This document shows positions 1-4,514 of a stretch of DNA of 5,756 nt, piece by piece. The DNA is taken from NCBI GenBank assembly GCA_012798155.1, contig JAAZNR010000011.1, positions 1 to 5,756 of the forward strand, given 5' to 3'. A model generated the notes under the pieces. It was not told the origin of the DNA. It saw nothing but the letters and a program-made list of their open reading frames with translations, and did not search any database. Each line of letters starts with the position of its first letter. Within the stretch, counting starts at the first letter, position 1. The position numbers and the translations under genes were made by a program. This DNA is from Thermogutta sp. (GTDB lineage: Bacteria; Planctomycetota; Planctomycetia; Pirellulales; Thermoguttaceae).

Positions 1-875
1 ACGGCGGGATCCAAGTTCCCCTGAATACCCCGATCTTCGCCGATCATCGCCCACGCCTCGGACAACCGGATGCGCCAATCGACGCCGATCACGGTCCCCC
101 CCGCCTCCGCCTGGAGGGGAATCAGGGCGGGATTTCCCGTCGCGAAATGAATCACCGGAACGCCGGCCGGCAAGGCCGCCAGCAAACGCTGCGTATGCGG
201 CAGCACATAGCATCGATAGTCGTCCGCCGAGAGGCAGCCCACCCAACTGTCGAAAACCTGCAAGGCCTGCACGCCGGACTCGCATTGGGCGATCAGATAG
301 CGGGCCACGGACCGCTCCAATTTCCCCAGCAAATCGTCCCACGCCTCGGGGTGGCAGTACATGAAACGCTTGACGTTTTCAAAAGATCGCGAGGTTCGCC
401 CCTCGATGGCGTAGGCGGCGAGCGTAAAGGGAGCCCCGGCGAAACCGATCAGCGGGATTTCGTCGGGAAGTCCGGCCCGCGTCCGGCGGACCGTCTCCCA
501 AACGAAGTCCAGCGAATCCATGTCATCCCATTCCCGAATGCGAGCCGCGTCCCCCGGCTCCCGGATGGGATTTCGCAAGGTCGGCCCCTCATCCGGCCCG
601 AAACGGAGTTCCAACCCCATCGGCTCCAAGATGAGCAGCAAGTCGGAAAAGAGGATCGCCGCATCGACCGGCAGACGTTCGACGGTGACGAGCATGACCT
701 GGGACGCCAAACCAGGATCACGGCACAATTGCAGGAAAGATACCTGCTCGCGAATCCGACGGTACTCCGGCAGGTAGCGCCCGGCCTGCCGCATCAACCA
801 GATCGGCACGCGGTCGACGGGTTCCCGGCGGGCGGCCTTCATGAAACAACTGTCAAGCCAGGCGGGGGCATCCAT
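1..875 (-). CDS. hemE: Uroporphyrinogen decarboxylase HemE (C-terminus outside the window)
   Basis: Cytosolic enzyme of tetrapyrrole synthesis that decarboxylates the four acetate side chains of uroporphyrinogen III to give coproporphyrinogen III. I translated the minus strand from the ATG at 875-873; it stays open for 291 codons to the window edge. The family usually has about 340-355 residues, so roughly 55 are missing, including the C-terminal conserved His. Visible hallmarks are the N-terminal signature WLMRQAGRYLPEYR (about residues 26-39, with Arg29 and Arg33), AAILFSDLL with the catalytic Asp78, GFAGAPFTLAAYAIEG with Tyr155, QVFDSWVG with Ser210, VIGVDWR near 262-268, and IQGNLDP near 284-290. 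The start is supported by a purine-rich GGAGGAAAAAGGG just upstream (893-881) and by the normal distance to the signature. No frameshift is seen, so the gene looks intact as far as it goes. The next gene upstream on this strand ends 325 bp away behind a terminator, so hemE probably has its own promoter. Confidence 0.97.
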   Translation of the reverse strand, partial: MDAPAWLDSCFMKAARREPVDRVPIWLMRQAGRYLPEYRRIREQVSFLQLCRDPGLASQVMLVTVERLPVDAAILFSDLLLILEPMGLELRFGPDEGPTLRNPIREPGDAARIREWDDMDSLDFVWETVRRTRAGLPDEIPLIGFAGAPFTLAAYAIEGRTSRSFENVKRFMYCHPEAWDDLLGKLERSVARYLIAQCESGVQALQVFDSWVGCLSADDYRCYVLPHTQRLLAALPAGVPVIHFATGNPALIPLQAEAGGTVIGVDWRIRLSEAWAMIGEDRGIQGNLDPA

Positions 876-903
876 CGTCGCCCTTTTTCCTCCCTCGCTC
901 ACC

Positions 904-958
904 GTCGCGGATTCCTCGCGACCACTGATGCTAATCCAACGGAGACGGACGCCGTCTC
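904..958 (-). promoter_or_regulatory. Two adjacent hairpins in the probable hemE leader
   Basis: Between the upstream terminator and the hemE start lie two perfect inverted repeats. One is GAGACGG/CCGTCTC with a 3-nt loop (942-958); the other is GTCGCG/CGCGAC with a 7-nt loop (904-922). Neither is followed by a T-run on the minus strand, so neither looks like a terminator. A TATCAT hexamer on the minus strand (996-991) could be a -10 box that would put both hairpins in the 5' leader, but no convincing -35 is seen. Role unknown; chance pairing in GC-rich DNA is possible. The rest of 876-1102 shows no gene. Confidence 0.3.
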
Positions 959-1092
959 GCGCTACGAATGCACCGGCCGTCCATGTCCGTATGATACCCT
1001 GCAAAGCCGCTGGGCGATAGAACGCGGGATCGGGGAGCGCGGCAGGGTGAATCAGCGGCCGATCGATCCCGGCCGCATCGCCGCGCCCAGCC

Positions 1093-1136
1093 AAGAAAAG
1101 GCTGTCGCCCACGAGCCGGAAGACCCGTGGGCGACA
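1093..1136 (-). terminator. Intrinsic terminator of the Cys-rich protein gene
   Basis: A perfect 11-bp stem (TGTCGCCCACG at 1103-1113 with CGTGGGCGACA at 1126-1136) encloses a 12-nt loop. Read on the minus strand it is followed by GCC and then TTTTCTT. It lies 65 bp past the stop codon of the Cys-rich gene, the expected place for its transcription end. The T-run is interrupted, so termination may be incomplete. Confidence 0.7.
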
Positions 1137-1200
1137 CGCCCGATTCCTCTGAAGCTCACCGGCCTTGTTGTGGGTCAAGGACCGGGGCGCGAGTTACGGA

Positions 1201-2019
1201 TCACGCATCCGGAGTCGGAGCCGCAGGCAACGGGGCCGCGCCGTCCGACGGGGCGGCGGCGGGAGTAGGCTCCACGCCGCAACCGCAGTCGCTGACCGGG
1301 GCGCACGCGCCGCACTTGGGCCGCGGGCCGAACACGTTCTTCAGGAAGTTCAAGACCGGCCGATTGCAGCAGCGGTGGCTCGGTCCGCAAACAGGCTCGC
1401 ACGCCGGTTGCTCGCAACCCGGATCACAAACGGACTGCTCGCAAGCCGGTTCGCAGGCCGCCGCGCCGCAGGCGTTGCATTCGCCGGGGCAACCGATCGC
1501 ACGAAGCAGGTTCCGGACGGGTTGCGGGCGGCACCGCTCGCAGCCGCAGCCCGGTTCGCACGCAGGCTCGCAAGCCGGCTGTTCGCAAGCCGGATCACAA
1601 GCGGCCTGCTCGCAGGCCGGTTCGCAGGCCGCCGCGCCGCAGGCGTTGCATTGGCCGATGGAACCGATCTTGCAAAGCAGGTTCCGGACGGGCTGCGGGC
1701 GGCACGTCGCGCAACCGCAAGCCGGTTCGCACGCCGGTTCGGGGGTCACGCACTTGGCCGGTTCGCAAGCCGGGACTTCGCAGGCCGGCGCGCAGCGGCG
1801 GCAAGCAAACAAGTCCTTCAGCCCCGCAAACAGATCGCAGCGGTGCCGCGGTGCGCACACGTCGCAGGCCGGCTCGCAAGCAGGCTCGCAGGCCGGCTTG
1901 GCGCACGCCGCGCAGCCCTCGTCCAAACTCACCATGCGGCCGACGAGATCGGCTCCCTGGCTTCGGCCGCAAAGCATGGCGCTGACCATCAGCGCCCCAA
2001 GCAGCAGTTTCGTCTTCAT
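1201..2019 (-). CDS. Secreted modular cysteine-rich protein (C-E-P-A-C repeats), function unknown
   Basis: The 272-residue product has about 44 cysteines, roughly one residue in six. I chose the ATG at 2019 rather than the in-frame ATG at 2040: it is preceded by AGGAG ten bases upstream and puts MKTKLLLGALMVSAML at the N-terminus as a signal peptide (Lys residues, hydrophobic core, likely cleavage near residues 21-23). The Cys at residue 17 sits in the hydrophobic core without a proper lipobox, so lipoprotein processing is unlikely. The mature part has four modules. Each carries a short amphipathic segment (DLFAGLKDLF, VRNLLCKIG, VRNLLRAIG, VLNFLKNVF), then a C-x2-C pair and, in the first three, runs of C-E-P-A-C. 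Modules two and three repeat at 57 residues. The last 30 residues are Pro/Ala-rich and nearly Cys-free. Similar proteins are, from memory, common in planctomycetes; metal binding or disulfide-linked cell-surface architecture are guesses. It is followed by a terminator at 1103-1136. Confidence 0.88.
   Translation of the reverse strand: MKTKLLLGALMVSAMLCGRSQGADLVGRMVSLDEGCAACAKPACEPACEPACDVCAPRHRCDLFAGLKDLFACRRCAPACEVPACEPAKCVTPEPACEPACGCATCRPQPVRNLLCKIGSIGQCNACGAAACEPACEQAACDPACEQPACEPACEPGCGCERCRPQPVRNLLRAIGCPGECNACGAAACEPACEQSVCDPGCEQPACEPVCGPSHRCCNRPVLNFLKNVFGPRPKCGACAPVSDCGCGVEPTPAAAPSDGAAPLPAAPTPDA
1421..1740 (-). repeat. 171-bp tandem duplication inside the Cys-rich gene
   Basis: The DNA starting at 1421 (GGATCACAA) recurs at 1592 with an offset of 171 bp, exactly 57 codons, so the frame is kept. 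Long blocks are identical, for instance the stretch coding CNACGAAACEPACEQ. Spots that differ fall mainly around the residues after VRNLL. This is a recent in-frame internal duplication. The second copy fades at about 1740, where the older, degenerate first module begins. Confidence 0.85.
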
Positions 2020-2040
2020 TGAGCGTTCACTCCTGTGCAT

Positions 2041-2690
2041 CTAGGGGGGACGTGGTGTTCCATTCTGTCGGCCCCAACCCGAGCTCCGCACACGGCCGTT
2101 GCGCGATGCGCTCCTGATCGGTCAGTGGGTTCTCCCATGGGTTAGAACCGACTGGGATGGATTAGGGTCACAGAGCGGGAAACACCCACGTCTCTCCAAC
2201 CCGAGCAGCGTCAGCGCCGTCGGACCAATCCATGATCCGATGAGAACCCTCGGCCGTCTGACGCCTGCGAGACGGTACGTTTTTCAGCCACTTTCGACCG
2301 CTCGCGTAGCTGCCTCAGTAACCGTCATCGGCATTCCGATCGAATCGCCTTGAACGTACGTAAGTGCTTTCCAATAAAAGGTTTAGTATTCCGGAAAGGC
2401 GCCTTTTTCCGCCTCCAAAGCCTGGGAATACGCGGCAATTTATAACGCCTCGAAACACGCCCCAAGGGCCCGCATGCTCAAGGCCTTCGGCAATGTCTCC
2501 GAATCCGTTAAACTCCCTCAGGCTTTCTTTCCTTGTCGATAACGTAACTGTTCACGGGCACCCTCCCCGTGCTCGCCGGAAAGCCTGCAAAAACGGGACT
2601 ACCATTTTGAGCGTGAATGGACCCGTTACAGCTTTCGGCTTGCAAGGGCGCAAAAGACGGGCCTCCCGCCGGCCCGGGAACGGTTTGCGG
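2041..2690. other. Long intergenic stretch without a credible gene
   Basis: Open frames here are short, lack ribosome binding sites and show no recognisable protein motif. The part near 2040-2360 is probably the upstream region of the Cys-rich gene. It holds a 10-bp hairpin (2123-2154, listed separately) and a CCGTCT/AGACGG hairpin (2254-2275). Around 2350-2400 the base composition drops to AT-rich. There TTGAAC (2350-2355) and AATAAA (2373-2378) are spaced 17 bp apart like a weak plus-strand promoter, though no gene follows closely. A 6-bp hairpin CACGGG/CCCGTG lies at 2553-2571. None of these is assigned a function. Confidence 0.5.
2123..2154. promoter_or_regulatory. Hairpin or operator-like inverted repeat upstream of the Cys-rich gene
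   Basis: CAGT, one unpaired G, then GGTTCT (2123-2133) matches AGAACC, one unpaired G, then ACTG (2144-2154). That is ten pairs interrupted by one G-G mismatch, around a 10-nt loop that itself contains CCCATGGG. It lies about 104 bp upstream of the Cys-rich start codon. It could be a leader structure or a dimeric repressor site; there is no T-run, so it is not a terminator. Confidence 0.35.
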
Positions 2691-2893
2691 GAATGACAGA
2701 CTGGAAACGCAGAGACAAGGATAATGATAAAGATGGAAACGCGGAGAACGCGGAGAACGCAGAAAACGCAGAATTGCGGCCGCCGATTCTTATTCCTCTT
2801 TCCCCGTGCCCTCTGCGCCCTCCGCGCTTCAAAATCCGTGCCGTCCGGGCCTTTGCGTTTCAAAGACGGACCGGGCCGGCCCGTGAACGGCTT
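2650..2893. repeat. Imperfect ~35-bp direct repeats flanking a repeat-bearing segment
   Basis: The segment 2650-2686 (ending GCCGGCCCGGGAACGGTTT) is recognisably repeated at 2859-2893 (ending GCCGGCCCGTGAACGGCTT). The last 19 bases match at 17 positions, and the earlier part (AAAGACGG and what follows) matches with small gaps. Together the copies bracket about 170 bp that contain the 9-bp array described separately. It may be a degenerate small non-coding repeat element; no transposase or target duplication can be shown. Confidence 0.5.
2703..2830. repeat. 9-bp tandem array (AACGCGGAG) with inverted counterparts
   Basis: Four tandem 9-mers occupy 2738-2773: AACGCGGAG twice, then AACGCAGAA twice; a single related unit AACGCAGAG lies at 2705-2713. 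The segment 2811-2830 carries the same motif in inverse orientation (on the minus strand: CGCGGAG, then GG, then CGCAGAG), also with 9-nt spacing. The two sets could fold into a long imperfect stem around 2774-2810. Any open frame through this array codes only for monotonous repeats and is not considered a gene. Confidence 0.7.
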
Positions 2894-3007
2894 CCCGATA
2901 ACGACTCCTCGCCAAGCCGCGACCCGCTCGGACGCCCCGCTTGGACCGCCGGACGACCAAGGCGATGTACCTTTGCGTAAACGATTCCGCCGAAAGTGCC
3001 CCTCGTT

Positions 3008-3013
3008 TACAAT
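3008..3013 (+). promoter_or_regulatory. -10-like TACAAT placed for a leaderless cupin mRNA
   Basis: TACAAT differs from the TATAAT consensus at one position and ends 7 bp before the ATG at 3021. Transcription would then start at or within a base or two of the start codon. No Shine-Dalgarno sequence precedes that ATG, which fits a leaderless message. The -35 region at the right spacing (TTCCGC) is poor. Confidence 0.4.
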
Positions 3014-3020
3014 AAAAGCC

Positions 3021-3383
3021 ATGGACACCGAACAGCCTGCCTATCGCGTCGTGCACTTTGACGACCTGCCTGACATCCCCTGCCCTTGCGGCACGGCCCG
3101 CCGGGCCTTCACCGACCTGCCGGACTACCCCGCCACGCTTCATCGCACGCACATCGATGGCACAGCCTCAGCCCACTACCATCGCCGCTTGACGGAGCTG
3201 TATTACATTCTGGAATGCGACTCGGAGGCGGCCGTGGAATTGGATGGGCAGCGCGTTTCCGTCCGGCCCGGCACCTGTGTCCTAATCCCGCCCGGCGTGG
3301 TCCATCGCGCCTTAGGACGCATGACGATCTTGAATTTCGTACTGCCGAAGTTCGACCCGGCGGACGAATTCCCGGCCGATTGA
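3021..3383 (+). CDS. Small single-domain cupin protein, probable metal-binding
   Basis: The 120-residue product is one conserved beta-barrel (cupin) domain. Motif 1 is visible as G47, H52-x-H54, then E59 (GTASAHYHRRLTELYYIL). Motif 2 is G84 ... P91-G92-x2-H95 (PGTCVLIPPGVVHRA). The full His-His-Glu-His set that normally holds a divalent metal is therefore present. N-terminal to the barrel is a short segment with C21-P-C23. Small cupins of this kind include dioxygenases, isomerases and sugar-binding or regulatory proteins, so the substrate cannot be named. I chose the ATG at 3021 because the frame upstream runs through the 9-bp repeat array and codes low-complexity sequence, and because the cupin core begins about 40 residues after this Met. 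No signal peptide, so cytoplasmic. It stands alone, with no operon partner on its strand within the window. Confidence 0.9.
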   Translation: MDTEQPAYRVVHFDDLPDIPCPCGTARRAFTDLPDYPATLHRTHIDGTASAHYHRRLTELYYILECDSEAAVELDGQRVSVRPGTCVLIPPGVVHRALGRMTILNFVLPKFDPADEFPAD

Positions 3384-3577
3384 CGTTTTCACGGCGAAGC
3401 GATTTTCGGCATGGAATAGAACGATACGTTTGCGTGCCGCAACGCATCATCGCATCGCGCGAAGCACCGTTAGAGTGAAGCAGAGGGCGGCATTCACCTC
3501 CCCTGGCAAGTGGTGAGAAGCGACCGGCCCGATCCGATCCGAACCTAGCCAAATAGCTGCCAGGCCGTTCCTATTTC
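3384..3577. other. Intergenic stretch with no supported feature
   Basis: After the cupin stop I see only a weak hairpin (TTGCG/CGCAA near 3429-3441) without a T-run. Frames open on both strands here have no ribosome binding site or recognisable motif. No clear cupin terminator was found. Confidence 0.5.
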
Positions 3578-3669
3578 GGAACTGGACTTTTGCAAATTGT
3601 GGTGACAAGTTCTCGTCCGTCTTGGAACTGGACTTTTGCAAACTGTCGTGACAAGTTCTCGTCCGCCTT
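3578..3669. repeat. Two tandem 46-bp copies
   Basis: The block 3578-3623 is directly followed by a second copy at 3624-3669; by eye 43 of 46 bases match. Each begins GGAACTGGACTTTTGCAAA and ends in CGTCCGYCTT. A further partial restart (GGAA) follows at 3670. No spacers separate the copies, so this is not a CRISPR array. Confidence 0.9.
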
Positions 3670-3794
3670 GGAAGAGGGTGATGGTGAGGGCAATTAGCCG
3701 CAAACACGGCTTGCCGTGATTGCCCAACCTCACCAAGCCCTCACCCCCTGCCCATCTCCCAGAGAGAGAGGGGAGCAGTTTGCAAAAGTCCAGT
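3627..3794. repeat. Segment bounded by a perfect 19-bp inverted repeat
   Basis: The 19 bases at 3627-3645 inside the second tandem copy recur in exact inverse orientation at 3776-3794 (CAGTTTGCAAAAGTCCAGT). The enclosed part holds a nested hairpin at 3683-3734 (GGGCAAT/ATTGCCC around CACGGC/GCCGTG, extended by GGTGA/TCACC) and a stretch of CCCTCACC and GAGAGGGG motifs. The 168-bp unit resembles small non-autonomous intergenic repeats, but no target-site duplication is obvious, so its mobility is only a suggestion. Confidence 0.65.
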
Positions 3795-3797
3795 CGG

Positions 3798-3843
3798 AAA
3801 AAACATGCGGCGCGAGAGAGGAAACAAACCACTCTCGCGCCGC
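3798..3843 (-). terminator. Strong minus-strand terminator beyond the tRNA-Ala fragment
   Basis: A perfect 12-bp GC-rich stem, GCGGCGCGAGAG (3807-3818) with CTCTCGCGCCGC (3832-3843), closes a 13-nt loop. Read on the minus strand it is followed after three bases by six Ts (3803-3798); on the plus strand only three Ts follow. It lies 66 bp beyond the 3' end of the tRNA-Ala fragment on the same strand and has no other upstream gene to serve. It is best explained as the original terminator of that tRNA transcript. Confidence 0.75.
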
Positions 3844-3908
3844 TTTAGCGGTTCACCCCTTCGCTCACAAGGTCGGGACGGGCGAACACGTCCGAAATGT
3901 GTTTGAAG

Positions 3909-3955
3909 TGGAGCGGAGGGGAGTCGAACCCACGACCTCTAGAGTGCGATTCTAA
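3909..3955 (-). pseudogene. 3' half of tRNA-Ala(CGC) without a 5' half; candidate attachment site
   Basis: Read on the minus strand the segment folds as standard tRNA positions 27-73. The anticodon arm has stem TTAGA/TCTAG and loop ATCGCAC, giving anticodon CGC (Ala, codon GCG). The variable loop is AGGTC, the T-loop is TTCGACT, and the acceptor strand is CCGCTCC followed by A73. U70 in the acceptor is what the alanine identity pair G3-U70 requires. The T-stem has one mismatch (T50 against C64), and CCA is not encoded. The matching 5' acceptor (GGGGCGG) and a normal D-arm are absent from the adjoining bases, so it cannot be a working tRNA. A clean 3' half is the typical relic left by integrases that use tRNA genes as target. 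Confidence 0.75.
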
Positions 3956-4117
3956 TGGCACACGCTCGCAAGTGCCGATAGGAACGGGCTTTGCGACATC
4001 GTTGCGTAGCGTCTTGCAATGGTTCTTGCAAACGAAAATCGGCGAACGTCGTTTTTCGACCCAAAGGTGGGGGGAAACGGCGGCGGTGTTTCAAGGTTCC
4101 AGAGCGGAGGACGAGCT

Positions 4118-4366
4118 ATGGCTTGGGAAGTGATTCTACGTTGCGGGGAAACCGTCCTATGGTGCGACCGGCACGCGCCCGAGGGGACCGCGTGGGCGAT
4201 AGGCGGGACCGTGGACGGCGCGGCGGTCGAACCCTCGGGGCCGGTGTACCGATCCCGCAAGGCGGCCGTGGCGGCGCTGCTGAACTGCGAGGCAATCCGA
4301 AACCGGACGGCTGCCGCCGAGGCCGATGGCATGGATGACGTGCGTTCGCTGAGTGACGCGAATTGA
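4118..4366 (+). CDS. Small hypothetical protein (82 residues)
   Basis: I do not recognise this protein. The ATG at 4118 is chosen because GGAGG (4106-4110) stands exactly seven bases before it; the frame is open further upstream but has no comparable start signal. Codon use is strongly GC at third positions, as in the other real genes here. The N-terminal half (MAWEVILRCGETVLWCDRHA) looks like short beta-strands with two cysteines; the middle contains GTVDGAAVEPSGPVYRS. A helical stretch near residues 46-62 (RSRKAAVAALLNCEAIRN) carries the third Cys and is followed by an acidic tail. There is no signal peptide or membrane segment. It is the first gene inside the putative element, separated from the next gene by a hairpin with a T-run. 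A small regulatory or accessory protein is possible but unproven. Confidence 0.75.
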   Translation: MAWEVILRCGETVLWCDRHAPEGTAWAIGGTVDGAAVEPSGPVYRSRKAAVAALLNCEAIRNRTAAAEADGMDDVRSLSDAN

Positions 4367-4417
4367 TACCGGCGGGCATAGACACAACGCGAAGTAGTGA
4401 TAGCTTGAAGAATAGAT

Positions 4418-4480
4418 CGCGGGGGCTAGGCGGACGCGCCGAACCCCGTTCGACCCGACGGGTCGCCCCCGCGTTTTCTG
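4418..4480 (+). terminator. Branched GC-rich hairpin with T-run (terminator or small RNA 3' end)
   Basis: A perfect 9-bp outer stem joins CGCGGGGGC (4418-4426) to GCCCCCGCG (4465-4473) and is followed by TTTTCT. The 38-nt interior holds two smaller hairpins: GGCG/CGCC around GACG (4429-4440) and GACCC/GGGTC around GAC (4452-4464). It starts 51 bp after the stop of the 82-residue gene and ends about 40 bp before the next start. Terminator of the small gene is the simplest reading; the branched form is more elaborate than usual for an intrinsic terminator. Confidence 0.6.
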
Positions 4481-4514
4481 TGACGGGTCATCTTCGTTGC
4501 GTGAGGGTCGTCAC

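Noticed and set aside
147..1268. Long plus-strand open frame (373 codons)
   Set aside because: It lies antisense to hemE, whose minus-strand translation matches the family throughout; the plus-strand product is Arg/Pro/Gly-rich with no motif and crosses the intergenic region.
1966..1972. Lipobox-type Cys in the Cys-rich protein's signal peptide (AMLC)
   Set aside because: Leu at -1 and Met at -2 do not suit lipoprotein signal peptidase; a normal signal peptidase I site further on is more likely.
1127..2044. Plus-strand open frame with Gly-Ser-Gln-Ala repeats resembling a collagen-like protein
   Set aside because: It is the antisense image of the Cys-rich repeats. The minus strand has the signal peptide, Shine-Dalgarno sequence and downstream terminator.
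2392..2407. GGAAAGGC/GCCTTTTTCC as a terminator
   Set aside because: It is an uninterrupted palindrome with no room for a hairpin loop, and there is no gene directly upstream.
2099..2696. Plus-strand open frames of 84 and 110 codons
   Set aside because: No ribosome binding site, no recognisable motif, unusual composition; treated as intergenic.
2724..3020. N-terminal extension of the cupin frame
   Set aside because: The extra 99 codons run through the 9-bp repeat array and give low-complexity RRTRRTQKTQ-type sequence with no ribosome binding site; the domain is complete from 3021.
3578..3669. Tandem 46-bp copies as a CRISPR array
   Set aside because: Copies abut without spacers, only two exist, and no cas gene is seen.
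3909..3955. tmRNA 3' end instead of tRNA-Ala
   Set aside because: tmRNA also has an Ala-like acceptor and T-arm, but here the preceding 17 bases form a proper anticodon arm with loop ATCGCAC and a 5-nt variable loop, which tmRNA lacks.
3957..3976. Possible D-arm (GGCAC/GTGCC on the minus strand) next to the tRNA fragment
   Set aside because: The loop is too long and lacks the conserved GG, and the seven bases where the 5' acceptor strand should be (GTTCCTA) do not pair with CCGCTCC. Likely coincidence.
4497..4514. TTG start giving a 369-residue version of the element protein
   Set aside because: No Shine-Dalgarno sequence before it, while the GTG at 4515 has GAGGG at a seven-base distance.
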